From contig JACVTC010000096.1 of the NCBI GenBank assembly GCA_016946835.1, positions 400,001-464,000 of the forward strand: 64,000 nt of DNA. The letters run 5' to 3'. The stretch comes from Neocallimastix lanati (nom. inval.). Lineage: Eukaryota; Neocallimastigomycota; Neocallimastigomycetes; Neocallimastigales; Neocallimastigaceae. Every line of letters starts with the position of its first letter. The stretch's first letter is position 1. Below, in pieces: positions 12,675 to 24,210 of this stretch. The notes under the pieces were generated by a model that ran no database searches, was not told where the DNA came from, and saw only the letters and a program-made list of their open reading frames with translations. Made by a program: the position numbers and the translations under genes.

Positions 12675-13126
12675 TCATCGTTTACTTTTTTATCATGATC
12701 CATTATATATTTTAATAGATTGTTGTTATAAAAATGACCTAAGCGTCTGCCAGATTATTTTAAAGTTTTCTGTTTTATCAATACTGTTTGTTGATTTAAC
12801 AAAATTAATTGAATATACTTTTAAGAAAAATTGATTATGCTTATTTGAAATTATTTTTTGGATGATATTATAATTTTCATCCATAATTAATAATATTTAA
12901 CTTTGTTGTTTTCAAATGTTGTAAATGCTTTTATACCAATTTTAGCTAATTCTATGGCACTAATTATGTTTTTGGTAATTTCTTTAGAAAGACTCTTTTT
13001 AAATGATATTTTCTATCTTTAATTTTGAATTAGTATTCTCCATAACCTTCATATGTAAAGTATGTTCAGTTGGCACACCTTAATTTGTTGGGTTCTCTGG
13101 TGAAGTTTTTTAATATTTTCAGATTA

Positions 13127-14250
13127 TTAGTTATGCTCATATGCTCCACAATCGTATATCCACTCAGTTTTGTTTTCGGTTTCTTTTATAATTTCTGAAA
13201 TTTCTTTATCAAATTTTATCCTATCATTTTCTTCTGGTTTGTCTTTCGTATCATCATCTTCTTTTTCTTCTTCTATTACGTCTTCTATTATTTCTTCTCC
13301 TTCTTCTTCTTCATTAGTGATTGCATCAATATTTCCTGTGTATATTTTTAATTTTGTGAAGTCTTCTCCTTCGTCATCTGACTCTTCAAAATTTGTTTTG
13401 TTTACTTCACCAATGAATTTGTTTCTAAATTCCTTCTTGTGGTAGTTCTTTTTGGATCCATTGCTGTTTTTGGTTTTTAGGTTATAAAAGCATTCTTTAG
13501 TTGAATGGCCATATCTATCACAAATATGGCAGTATTTATCAACTTCTTTTTGTTTTCTTTTAACATTATGTTTTTCTTTTTCAGATTTACTTTTTACAAA
13601 TCCTTTCTTTTTGAACCTTCTAATTTCATCTATCTCCATAGGATCATCGTTATAAAATTCTTCATCGATGTTCCAATTTTCGAGATAGGCCTTCATAGTT
13701 ATTCAGTTATTAATTTCTTCTTTCAATTTATATGGTTTTGTTTCAGTAGTTATTGTCAATGTTCTCCTAAATTCTTTAGTTATCGCAGAGTATACAAATT
13801 AATTTTTCATTGTCTGATATTTTTAGACTATTTTCTTCCATTGACTTGAAGATATCAAACATATCAAGTACGGTAGGAATTTCATTTTTGGATTTGGCTC
13901 TTAATGAGTTAAAGTTTTTTAATCCAGTATTTGATATTTTCTTGACTACCTCCATACTTTTTCTTCAAACGCTCCATAATGGCATAGGCAGATTTTATGT
14001 TTAGGTAGTCCTTAAGAATGTTATCTTCCATATTGTTGATGATAATGTCCCTGACTGTAGCATTACTTTTGTTTATTTCTTCATCTACTTTTTTGCTTGA
14101 TTTCTTTGAATCATTGTAGATGTCGGTTGTTAAGAATTCTTCAAGGCCTAATTTTTCGACTGTAGTAGTAATTCTATATTTCCAAGTTTGGAAATTTTTT
14201 CCGTTAAGAGTTTTAATTTTAATTCCTTGAATGAAATTTTTGTTTTAATA
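13127..14250 (-). pseudogene. Gag region of copia element E
   Basis: Minus-strand gag. The best-preserved part (13127-13696) has a CCHC zinc knuckle C-x2-C-x4-H-x4-C ('CHICDRYGHSTKEC'), acidic and lysine-rich tracts, and at its end 'WIYDCGAYEHN', which resembles the copia protease active-site block. The knuckle binds element RNA in related gags. Upstream gag sequence is more decayed. Part of a broken element. Confidence 0.75.
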
Positions 14251-14271
14251 AAAGTGAGACTTTTAATCTAT

Positions 14272-14501
14272 TGGTATTAAGGTTTTTAAGGTTTAAATTT
14301 TTAATATATTTTATTCTTATTATGGTAATTACAAAGATTTAATAATACATGAATTTTTACTTTATTTATACTAATTTAATTTGTGGCGTATTTTTATCAC
14401 GTGGCCCTTATTGTAATCATTGGTTGACTACTTTTATTTTTTATTTATATTAAATTTATACTATTATTTATTTTTTATAATTTATTTTAATTATTCTTTC
14501 A
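14272..14501 (-). repeat. 5' LTR of copia element E
   Basis: A 230-bp copy of the LTR at 9540-9813 in the same orientation, with the same TGGTATTAAGG and ATTCTTTCA ends. For a minus-strand element this is the upstream LTR. Confidence 0.85.
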
Positions 14502-15690
14502 ATAATAATTATATATTCTTATATTCTTTTATAATTTATTTTACCAATAACTATTCTATGATGTAACCTTTCAACAAATGGTTTCCCTATGTCATGCTTA
14601 TTCCTACTGGATTAATCATCTGAATGAAAAGAAAAAATTAACTAAAAAAAGTGCCATTCATGTTGGTTTGATAGGCGATAAAAGTTTCAATTATTTAATT
14701 ATTTATTTTGCTACATTATTCAGTAGACATGAAAACTATTAAGGAATAATAAATTCCTTAATAGTTTTCAGTATAAAAATTTTAGTTAAATTTTCATAAT
14801 TTTTATCTTATAGTTAATTAATATAGTTTCCTTTTCTTGATAATGGGACTTATTTAGTATGTTCGTTTTACTTTTTAATCAAAAATTTAATTACTTTAAT
14901 TTATTTTTGATCAAAACTTTAATAACTTTAAAATTATTTCCGATAAAACTTTAAATAATTTACTATTATATAATTTTAATAGTTAGTTAAATCTTTAAAT
15001 GATCAAATTTAGTTATAATATTTTATAATTTAGATACTTTGTTAATTCTTATAATAGTTATCAAATATTTTAATTAATTTTTCTATTATTATATATTATT
15101 CTTGTATTATTATTATAATTATAAAATACATGTAATACTTCGTAAATCTTAAATAAATAAAAGAATTAAAAACCTATTCCCTAACCAAACCCTAAATTAT
15201 AATCTTATAAAAATTCTAAAATCAATTAAAAAGTATTTAAAACCCCTAATTGAGATGGTAGGGTATATGATTTTTTAAGTATCCATGTAGATATTATTTT
15301 ACTAAATTGCAATCTCTGACAATTATGTAATTGTATGAAACATATGGGTTAGGTTATAACTTCAAAGGGAAATTACGAACTAGAGAAATACTCGAAAAAG
15401 TAAAAAAAAGAAACATTAATTTTTAGTTTTGTTTTCACGATTTTGAATGTTCAAACAATATTTATCTCAATTTTATTGTATTTTGTAAAAATTGAAAATT
15501 TTCAAAATAAGTATAAAAAGACAAAAATTCGTTCGTTAGCATTAGGATGAATTAACTTTTATTATTGTTTTTCAAAAAAATAACGTTCAATTGATATTTT
15601 TCACATTTTCAAAAATTTTATAATATTTTTCAAATTTTCAAAAAAATAAAAACTCTCAAAGTGTTCAGTAACAAGCATGCATTTTAAGAT
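14502..15690. other. AT-rich spacer with a perfect inverted repeat
   Basis: No gene recognised. The stretch includes a perfect hairpin at 14731-14769 (separate entry) and CCCTAA-like bits near 15180 that are too short to be telomeric. Low-complexity A/T elsewhere. Confidence 0.55.
14731..14769. repeat. Perfect 17-bp inverted repeat, 5-nt loop
   Basis: GAAAACTATTAAGGAAT (14731-14747), loop AATAA, then its exact reverse complement (14753-14769). No T tract or gene adjoins it that would make it an obvious terminator. It could be a fold-back scar or part of an unrecognised element. Confidence 0.85.
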
Positions 15691-17540
15691 TGGAATAATC
15701 ACTTTTTACAATAGATAATTATATTCAAATTGATGTTAAACCATCAATCAGTTGTCGAATTTTATTGGAACTCAGGAATCGCCCTTATCAATGGGTCAAT
15801 AGTAAAATTGCTGCCCTTAATTATTTAAATACAAGAAAGAGGATGAAGGTTTGATCAATCCTCACAAATCAATCATCAATATTTGTCGGGGTAGCTACTC
15901 CTATTATGAAAATTATGAGAATCTTATTCAAGACTTAATCCCTAAAGGATTTATAATTATTTCAAAAGCATGTGACAATACCTCCGTTTGTAGTGTTCGA
16001 AAGAGAAAAACTTGATGGTGAGGTAGTTCAAGATAAATGCCATCCATATTCCTATAAATGTGTGATAAATGTTGGTGGAATCAACAATAACAATTTAGAA
16101 TCAAGTGTAAAATCTGATATAATAGAATCCTCTTTCTCCTCCATCTACACTAAATCCGATAGCTGTAACTATGGAAGTGGTGTTTCTTTTTACGCACCTT
16201 TTATGTTATTGCTGTAGGATTCTCAGAAGAAAATATTAACAGCCATATTTTACAATCAGATTTGAAGTCATCCTACCTTTATCTTAATGGTACTTCTTAC
16301 TCTTCAGCTATCGTTCGAGGTAGAATTCAGTCAAGATGTAACGAAGGAATATCTCAAAAAGTTATATCTTGTAGATATCTTAGATACTAATGTTGCTTAT
16401 GATGATACAAATTGTCATAATTACTAATGGTAAAAAGATCATCTATTTCAAAGATAATTTATATGTTATATCTACCGGTGGTCCAATGGCAAGTAATAGA
16501 AAATATAACACTAATCATTATTACTCTTCTAACAGTTTTTGTGGCATTAATTCCTGCTATTGTAAAGAAGAGAGTGGTTGTCTTTCTACTTTTTAGAACA
16601 TGAAAGGTAAATCAATTAATTTTAGATAAATCCATTAAATTGTGGATCCATAACAAGTTGCCTTCTTCATACTATGGAAAACCTTTGTGTTTGTCCTATC
16701 AAAAAGAAGGCCAATCCGCTCTTTTGAAGGAGTGTAGACTTGACGAAGGACAAAAATGGATAATATCAGATAGCCACGCTGGTAGAATTGTAAGCTTCTC
16801 CGCAACAGAAGATGAAATAAAAACCATGAAATGCGATTCAACTCAAACTTTATTCTAAAATATCTTTGAAACAGAAAATGTTGAATTTTTACATGTTAGT
16901 GGAGCTCCAGACAAATGTTTAGAAGTAAAAAAAAAAGAAGAAAATAAGGAATTCCTTTCGTTAAATAGTAAGGTCATCATGAAAGAATGTAATTATAATT
17001 GGCGTTCAACGCAAAAATGGGAATTAATTTTTTACCTTCCCAATGTAAACATAAATTTATAATTTATATGATGATACTCTTTGGAATAATAAAAAAGAAT
17101 CAATAAAAAAAGTGGATGAATTATTAGACAAAAATGAAATCCTTAATCAAATCAATTTCTTACTATTTTATAAATATGTACAAAGTATGAATGTAACTTG
17201 TACTGAATACAATGGTAAATTGGAATATACCAACTCTTCCACTGGCACTGATAACGCTTGATTCTTACCTTTGAATATTTCTTGTTCAGGATTAACTCAA
17301 AAACTCTGTGATTATTTCAAAGAAAATAATGTTAACAAAATTTATGCTGACCAACTTATAAAGAATAAAGAAAAAAGCTCATTAAAATTCCAATATCAAA
17401 AAGTACTTCTTCAGAACTTTCCAAATGTATACCTACTTTTACTTTTACTGGAAATAAGATGGATAAGGAAGGGTAAGAAATTTGAAAAGAATAAAATTTT
17501 AATCTATTTTTACATACATTATATTAATTAGTTTTAATGG
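15690..17540 (+). pseudogene. Broken secreted-type gene with ricin-B-like (QxW) repeats
   Basis: Plus-strand coding-like text persists over about 1.8 kb with higher GC than its surroundings. The middle/late part (about 16640-17040) has two segments with the Cys spacing and QxW-type motif of ricin-B/beta-trefoil lectins: 'LCLSYQKEG...LLKECRLDEGQKWII' and 'CLEVKKK...VIMKECNYNWRSTQKWEL'. Such domains bind sugars in many secreted proteins. Other parts ('DKCHPYSYKCVINVGG', 'GFSEENINSHILQSDL', 'CSGLTQKLCDYFKENN') are Cys-containing but unrecognised. No single frame spans it; it is interrupted repeatedly and is best read as a fossil gene. Whether an expressed spliced version exists cannot be judged here. 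Confidence 0.5.
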
Positions 17541-17640
17541 TATACTACTAAAAAAGTAATGTTAAATTTTAAAGATAATAATAATTATAATAATAATAAT
17601 AATAATGATAATCGTAATAATAATGAAATTAATAATAATA
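17541..17640. repeat. ATA/ATT simple repeat
   Basis: Imperfect ATA/ATT trinucleotide run between the broken lectin-like gene and repeat X. Non-coding. Confidence 0.7.
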
Positions 17641-18023
17641 ATATAGAAAAATAAAAGAATAGAAATATTATATAAAAAATAAGAATTACAAAAACAAAAA
17701 TATAATGCAATGCAAAAAAAAGACCAGATTAAATGTAGAAATTAAATTTTAAATAAATTACTAAAAAAAGAGAAAGTTTTATAAAAAATAAAAAAAAATA
17801 ATAAATATATATATATTACTTATATAAATACTTATGTTAACATTTTAAGTGTAGAGATTTTATTTAAAATTTTTTTGTAATATGAAAATATAAATTAAAA
17901 ATTGATATAATAAATAAAATAGAATAAAGAAATAGAATTGTTGAATTAAAAAAAAATAAAAATAAATAAATAAATAAATAAATCAAAAATTAGAAATAAA
18001 AGAGAATAAAAAAAAAATGAAAT
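17641..18023. repeat. Repeat X, left copy
   Basis: AT-rich repeat seen again at 19100-19432 and 25514-25985. Landmarks are 'AATGCAATGC', 'AGACCAGATTAAATGTAG', 'TACTTATGTTAACATTTTAAG', and an (AAAT)n tract. Its last 248 bp (17776-18023) recur directly after the 18024-19099 insertion. Confidence 0.8.
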
Positions 18024-19099
18024 TGTAAAGAGACTTAGTCTGATTGGGATACGTATACAAGGTTACACAGACTAAAGATTAGAATAACTAGGTTAGAAAA
18101 ATTTTTACTCTGTATTTTATTTGTTATTTGGTTAGAGTTCTTTTATTATTAAAACAAGATAATTATTTTATGAATCAATAGTTTATTTAATTAGAATATA
18201 ATCTGAATAAATAATTCATATAAATTTTATTTGGTAACACGTAATTAATGTAAAATAAAGAAACTTTGGTATTTTAAAATTAAATTAATTTTATTTATTA
18301 TTATTGATATAAAAGTTTAATAATAAAAAGTTCAATATAATTTTTATAAAATAGAAAGTCTTAATTATAATTTTCTATAATAAAATTTTTAATTAAAGAT
18401 AAATTGTCAGAGATAATTTGTCAATAATCTTTTTCAAAGATTAATTTAAAATAAAAACTAAACTATTTATATTTTTCCTAAACTATGTTTACATGGCTTA
18501 TAAAATTTTTACACTTTATTTCTATTATTAATTCCTAATCTAAATAAATTTTTATTTTAATTATTTAATAATAAATTGGATCCCTTATTTATTTTGTTTT
18601 AAGTTTTCTTTAATATTATCTAGATAATTAAAAAATTAAAATATTAATTATTTTGTAATTAATTTCCTAATCTAATAAGGGTATATTTTATATTTGATAT
18701 ATGTTATTTATATTTTAATAATTAAATTATAATAAAAATAATTATAAAAAATTCTAGTTAATTTTAATTAACACCCTTAAACTTTAAATGTAAATATCTC
18801 GACATCTAGGAGGCTTTGAGACCTCGTATGATGACGAAATTATTTTTCTCTTCGCCTATTTTTAACCCTCCATCGCGGCGATTTGGGGAGTTATGGACTT
18901 TTAAAGTTAAAGCTCATTTTTTTATTAACTTTATTTATTTATTTCATTAATTTAATATATTCGTTTTTAAACGAATATTTTATTTTAAAGTTTTAATTTA
19001 TTATAATTTCTTATTTATTATTTTCTAATTGTGAAATTACTAATTTTAATAAAAGTAATTCCAACTTTTATTTTAATTTTATTTTTCTTATTTTTTACA
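18024..19099. mobile_element. 1.08-kb non-coding insertion, TG...CA ends
   Basis: Interrupts repeat X. It starts TGTAAAGAGAC and ends TTTTTTACA, the form of a solo LTR. It has no open frame worth reporting, and contains one GC-richer patch near 18800-18900. It lacks a short target duplication; instead 248 bp of X is present on both sides. The TGTAAAG start resembles two other insertions (35964 and 62937). Family uncertain. Confidence 0.55.
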
Positions 19100-19432
19100 G
19101 TTTTATAAAAAATAAAAAAATAATAAATATAAATATATATATTACTTATATAAATACTTATGTTAACATTTTAAGTGTAGAGATTTTATTTAAAATTTTT
19201 TTGTAATATGAAAAAATAAATTAAAAATTGATATAATAAATAAAATAGAATAAAGAAATAGAATTGTTGAATTAAAAAAAAAATAAAAATAAATAAATAA
19301 ATAAATGAATCAAAAATTAGAAATAAAAGAGAATAAAAAAAAAGAAATATAGAAATAAACAGAAAAAAAAATTGAAATGTTAAATAAATAGAATGAAAAA
19401 AATTGAAGTGTAGAAATAAATAGGGTAAAAAA
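19100..19432. repeat. Repeat X, second copy
   Basis: Begins GTTTTATAAAAAAT, repeats 17776-18023 and then continues beyond it to 'AAATAGGGTAAAAAA', where the left LTR of copia element D starts. The same continuation occurs in the third copy at 25514-25985. Confidence 0.8.
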
Positions 19433-19634
19433 TTTTAACAAGTCCAACTAATAACGCTCAATGATGTACGAAAATATTTTAAAATAAACCTTATTTAATA
19501 GAGAAATTTATTATTTATCTGAAATAATAAATACAAAAAACTTATTTTTGTTTACTTTTTTATTTACTAAAACAATAATTATGAATATAACACCTTCTTT
19601 TTTTTTTTTTTAAATCCTGTTATATTAACATACT

Positions 19635-20153
19635 TGTAACGAATCCTAATGTTAATAAAATTGTTGTTGTAGTCTGGTGGTAATACACCATGACAATGAA
19701 GCCGAACTTCTTAGGTTCGACTCACACCCTTTCCCAATCTAAATTATTTTTAGTTAATTAATTAAATTATTGTAGAAAGTTCTAGAGTTTCTTTGGTTAA
19801 TATTATATAACTAAATGAAACTAGAAAGTTCTATTTTAATAATTATTTTATCATTTTTCTATAAGATTCATTTTCTAGAAAGAAAACTTAATTTTTCGAA
19901 CTTTCGTTAATCTTAACTTTTTCCGAAACTGTTTTTCCGAAAAAGTATAAATAAGCGTGAATTTCTCAATAAAAAATAATTTTTCTTTGTGCTTTTATTA
20001 ACTAGTTAAAAGTAATTCGAAATATTACAATAACTAATTAATAATAAAAAATAATAATAAATTTTATATTTTAATAAAAAATATTAATAAAACAAATTTT
20101 TTAAGAAAACGAATTACTTATTAGTGTAGACCTATTGGGTGTAAACCGTTACA
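19635..20153 (+). mobile_element. Solo LTR (519 bp) with 5-bp TSD ATACT
   Basis: TGTAACGAATCC...AACCGTTACA, flanked by ATACT at 19630-19634 and 20154-20158. The homologous LTR at 25112-25513 carries the uninterrupted site ('ACATACTCTTCTG' near 25317-25329), so the insertion is directly visible. A TATA motif ('AGTATAAATAAGC') lies about two-thirds along on the plus strand. Near the left end there is a tRNA-like A box/B box pair. No coding sequence. Confidence 0.92.
19670..19724 (+). promoter_or_regulatory. tRNA-like Pol III A and B boxes in solo LTR
   Basis: TAGTCTGGTGG (19670-19680) fits the A-box consensus and GGTTCGACTCA (19714-19724) fits the B box; starts are 44 bp apart. The surrounding sequence does not fold into a full tRNA: the acceptor arm and T stem do not pair. 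It is a tRNA relic or a Pol III-type promoter within the LTR. Confidence 0.55.
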
Positions 20154-20349
20154 ATACTCTTCTGTTTACTTCCTTTTATTGGAAGGGCTCTTTAAATGAC
20201 TAAATTAATTTAATATAAATCAATATTTAATTTAATTAATATTAGATAATAATTTGAAGAAGATTATGTAATAATTTCATACATTCGTACGAAAAAAAAT
20301 TTTTGTAATTTTGATGAAAGGAATTTTAGTTTGAAAACTAACACTCTCC

Positions 20350-20574
20350 TGTAAAACCTATTAGTCTAGTGGTTAATAGTTGGAGCTCAGTACAAGATGT
20401 CACTGGTTAGACTCCATCTATTACACGTTTTGTTTATTGAAAATACTATTTTGTTAAATTTATTACAAATTATTTTACCAATCAAATTATTAGGTTTGGT
20501 TTTATTTTGATATAAAAGTTTAAAAAAGTTTAAAATTAGTTTAATAATTTCGAGGTTTCATTAACATTAAAACA

Positions 20575-20614
<40 letters not shown>

Positions 20615-20739
20615 ATATCTTGATAAAATATATGATTTGTTAAATAATATTTTAGTATTTAAAGTGTTTTTCAATATTTTACATTTATTTGTTTATTTAA
20701 GTTAATACACCAACCTGGTAATTAACCAAATTCGTTACA
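20350..20739. mobile_element. Insertion Z: 390-bp solo-LTR-like element
   Basis: Runs from TGTAAAACC to TTCGTTACA at the junction between the internal part of element D and its left LTR. It has its own A-box-like TAGTCTAGTGG (20362-20372) and B-box-like GGTTAGACTCC (20405-20415), spaced 43 bp, and an (AAAT)n tract at 20578-20617. It is absent from the right LTR of D, so it is more likely a separate insertion at the purine tract than D's own LTR. Flanks resemble an imperfect 5-bp duplication (TCTCC/TCCCC). The alternative, that it is the true 3' LTR of D, is not excluded. Confidence 0.5.
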
Positions 20740-20788
20740 TCCCCCCTCAAAGTGAAATTACTTTAAGCAAAATAACAAAAAACTAAAA

Positions 20789-22835
20789 TTAGTTATAGAA
20801 AGTGTTATCAATAAAATAATTAAAAGATTCCTTGTTGATTTTTTTTGTTAAGATATAAGCAAGCATATTATTAGAATTAATGTGTGAAATATTAATGAAA
20901 TCTTCTTTTATATAATACATGACAAATGAATAATCTATATCAAAATGTCTTGATGAGTTTGTTCTTTTTTCATTAGTTAATATTTTACTATTACTAAGGT
21001 TATCACAATATATTTGGAATAATAAAACTTTTCCTTCAATTTCTTTATTTAAGTTATTTAGCCAAATGATTTTTTCAATCAAATCGGAAGTTGCATTAAA
21101 TTCAGCTTCAATTGTACTTCTTGTAGTGAATTTCTGTTTTTTTGATTTCCAACAGATTGGGGCGCATCCAATGTATATAACCGGTAGTTGATTTCGCCCC
21201 ATAATCATTATTCTTTGGTCCAAAGCTAGCATCTGAGTATGCAACTATGTCTTCTTTTTTATTAAACTTTAGAAAGTAATTTTTTGTTTTATTTAAGTAT
21301 AATAAAACATTTATTATCATTTTCCAACCCCTTACAGTAGGATTATTCCTTCTGGTAGATAATTTACTAATTGTTTCACTAGTATCAGGTCTTGTACATC
21401 ATGCTAAGTGTATTAGTGACCCTATAGCTGATCTATATTTAATAGGATCAATTTCAATATTGTTCTTCTCATTATCAGATATTTCCGAGTAAGGGTTGTC
21501 CTTTTCTCTAGTAATATTATATTCATCTAGTTTGTTTTGAATATACTTGGATTGATCCATAGTGTATTCTCCTTCAGTTGTTTTTGTAATTCTTATACCT
21601 AAGATACAGTTGATTTCATCAACCTTTGAGACAGTATATAAATCTTTAATTTTCTTAATGGTGTCTTGTATGTTGTCAAGATTACCAATGATAACCATGT
21701 CATCAACATAAAATCCAATAATTATCAAATTATTATTGTCTATAATTTTATAATATATATTAGTATCGGCGTAAGTTCTGGTGAATCCTAATTTTTTAAC
21801 TAGAGAGTTATTGATTTTTTCATACCATAATTTTCCAGCTTGTTTTAGACCATACAATGCTTTATTTAGTTTCCAACAGTAACCTTCTTCATAGTCTGGA
21901 TGTAATGTGGGAATTTCAGTGTAGATGTCTGTATCTATTTTAGAATTGAGATAGACACCTTTTATATCTAATTGGTAACAATCATAAGAATGCCTAGCCG
22001 CATAAGCAATTAAGTACCTCAATGATTCATAGGCAAGGGTAGGAGAATATGTAGTAAAATAATCTACATATTTCTTTTGTGTATATCCTTTAGCCACTAA
22101 CCTAGCTTTGAATTTTTTTACATTATTATTCTCGTTTGTTTTAAATGAAAAGATCCATTTTAATCTAATTAATTTTCTATTTTTATCAATCTGATTCAAA
22201 TTTATTTTTGTTGTTTTATATATATCATAATTTTCCAGTTCTTCATTAATTGCAAGAATCCAGAATTCTCTATATTTACTTTTTAATGCTTCATGAATTG
22301 TTGTATTTGGAATGAATACTTCACTAGCGTTTATGTCGGGTAATTTATCCCATGTTTCATTATAGAATGATTCACCATTGCTTACATTTCTCTCAAGCCT
22401 TTTAGTTCGATGATTGTATTCGTCATTTGATGAGGGGTCAGAGTAATTAAATTTTCGTTTGATATTCATTTTTCTAACATTCAGTGGTACAAAATCGCTT
22501 GATGTATCATAATTACTTTCAACATCACTTTCTGTGCCACTTACATAATTATAGTCATTTTTTATTTTGCCACTTGTATTATTATTATTATTATTATTAT
22601 TTTCAGTACTCTTAAATTTATTTGTCTTTACATTTGACGTATCTGGTCCATTGTTTTCTTTATCTTTTTTCACATAACAATCATTTTTATTGTTTATTTC
22701 CTCATTATCCTCATCATTTGTGCATAAAGATTTATTTTCTAAATCGCATTTATTTTCTAAATCGCCAATTATATCTTCAAGTATTATTTCTTGGTAAAAT
22801 TCGATGTTATTCAGGTCTTCGATATCCTCACTCAC
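20789..22835 (-). pseudogene. RT-RNase H region of copia element D
   Basis: The best-preserved part of D. An acidic, Asn-rich linker of about 150 residues is followed by RT: 'LKSKYREFWILAINEELENY...LIRLKWIFSFKTN...KKFKARLVAKGYTQKKYVDYFTTYSPTLAYESLRYLIAYAA', then 'QLDIKGVYLNSKIDTDIYTEIP', 'KALYGLKQAGKLWYEKIN', the catalytic 'GFYVDDMVIIG', and 'YRSAIGSLIHLA'. RNase H follows ('AYSDASFG', 'TTRSTIEAEFNATSD', 'IYCDNLSNSKI', 'DIDYSFVMYYI'). This is standard Ty1/copia order and spacing. Part of a broken element. Confidence 0.92.
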
Positions 22836-23014
22836 AATATCTTTATTTATATGGAAAGTATTAATATCTTTAAATTTTATAAATTTTGTTTCATAAGATT
22901 CTACATTTCTACGTAGATAGATTGCGACACTCTTTAGATCAAGAATTTTGTAGACATTAGCATTTTCTGCTCTGTCTAAATTTATTCCGTATTTTTTGAA
23001 TATATGAAATTTAT

Positions 23015-24160
23015 TTAAGTTTTCCTGTCTATCATAAGTAACAAAAAGCCAAAAGCTCTTAATTTGTCATATCTAATAATATGTTCTTGACCATACCATT
23101 CAAGGTCAGGTATATTATTATTAATGTCTTTATGAGGAATAATATTTTTTACATCTACAGCAGTTTTGATAGCATAAGGCCAATATTTTAGGTTTAAATT
23201 AGCATATCTTAAGATAGATTTAATACAATTTTCCAGTGATCTATTATTACGTTCTGATCTTCCAAGTTCTTCAGGATTTCTTGGGGCAGATGATAAGTGA
23301 ATTGAACCATGATTATCATATAATTCATTTAATAGAGGAGTACTATATTCCGGTGCACAATCTGTTTTGAAATATTTTATATTAATATCAAAGTGGGTTT
23401 TCAAATACTTGAAAAATTTTATGACTACACTTCCGACCTCTCTTTTACTAGCAATATTGTAAATTTATAATTTTCTAGAAAAGTCGTCCACAAATAGTAC
23501 GGAGTAGTTTTCTCCATTTATTCCTTCAACTCTCTTCCTTCCTTTGTTAAATTCTAAGAGGTCACTATATATGATCTAAGATTACTAGCTCTGTTAGGTA
23601 GTTTAGTAATTTTTGATTTATTACAATCCTTACATGTTTTTAAGGACAATTTGATATTTTTTAATCCTTTTATTAAATTATTGGCATCATAATGTAAAAA
23701 TCTATTATGCCAAATAATTTTGTTTAATTTATCATTTACAGGTTCCACCAAACTGCTTTCAATTATATTATCATTATGAGGATTTTCATTTTTTGTTGTT
23801 ATTTTGAATAATCCATTATCAATTTCAATTGTATCAATTGAATTTTTTATATTTAATTGTTTAATATTGTCTTTAAATAATTTCATATATTTTTTGTTAT
23901 TTTGATTGTAAAATAAGCAGTTGATATTATTATCTAATAAATCTATAATAGATAATAAATTCCTTCTGCCGTTTTCAAAAAGTATGGCATTATCAATATT
24001 TAATATTTCTGTTCCAATTTTTATTTTTAATTTTCCAGAAATATTAGATATGCTTATTTTATTATTTAAAAAATTAATTAATGTATTTTTTAATTCTTTC
24101 GTTTTTAATATTTCAGGATTATTGATTATGGTCTGAGGGGTCCCTGAATCAACCACCCAT
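23015..24160 (-). pseudogene. Protease/integrase region of copia element D
   Basis: Minus strand. The N-terminal part starts 'MVDSGTPQTI', a copia aspartic-protease active-site block (DSG). It then gives 'IIWHNRFLHYDANNLIKGLKN...CKDCNKSKITKLPNR', the GAG-pre-integrase H-x-H...C-x2-C zinc finger. Integrase core text follows ('FKTDCAPEYSTPLLNELYDNHGSIHLSSAPRNPEELGRSERNNRSLENCIKSILRYANLNLKYWPYAI') with the catalytic D and E contexts. Part of a broken element. Confidence 0.88.
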
Positions 24161-24210
24161 TCAATTAAAAATTATTGTTGTCATTGGAACTTTCGACATT
24201 TACTTCAACA

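Larger units (their letters stand above)
9540..14501 (-). mobile_element. Ty1/copia element E with both LTRs
   Basis: A 4.96-kb minus-strand Ty1/copia element with LTRs of 274 and 230 bp, polypurine tract, gag with zinc knuckle, protease-like motif, integrase, RT and RNase H in copia order. It is broken, with roughly half a dozen or more interruptions. The LTR divergence implies moderate age. A clean target duplication was not found: flanking bases are 'attat' on the left and 'ataat' on the right. It sits immediately beside an older plus-strand copia fragment. Confidence 0.9.
19433..20343 (-). repeat. Left LTR of copia element D (carries a solo LTR)
   Basis: About 390 bp of LTR sequence, matching 25112-25513, interrupted by a solo LTR at 19635-20153. 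On the minus strand it starts TGTTAGTTTTCAAAC. Its downstream neighbour on that strand is a purine-rich stretch (GGAGAG, then after insertion Z GAGGGGGGA), as expected for a 3' LTR. The opposite end lacks a canonical CA, so that border (19433) is set by where the two copies diverge. Confidence 0.65.

Noticed and set aside
13170-13445. Serine-rich plus-strand open frame
   Set aside because: Antisense shadow of the acidic gag tail of copia element E.
20362-20415. A functional tRNA gene at 20.36 kb
   Set aside because: A and B boxes are recognisable but the acceptor and anticodon stems do not pair, so it is at best a tRNA relic or Pol III promoter.
20350-20739. Taking insertion Z as the definitive 3' LTR of copia element D
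   Set aside because: No matching copy exists at the other end of D, whereas the 19433-20343/25112-25513 pair does match. The purine tract next to Z keeps the alternative open, so it is listed separately with moderate confidence.
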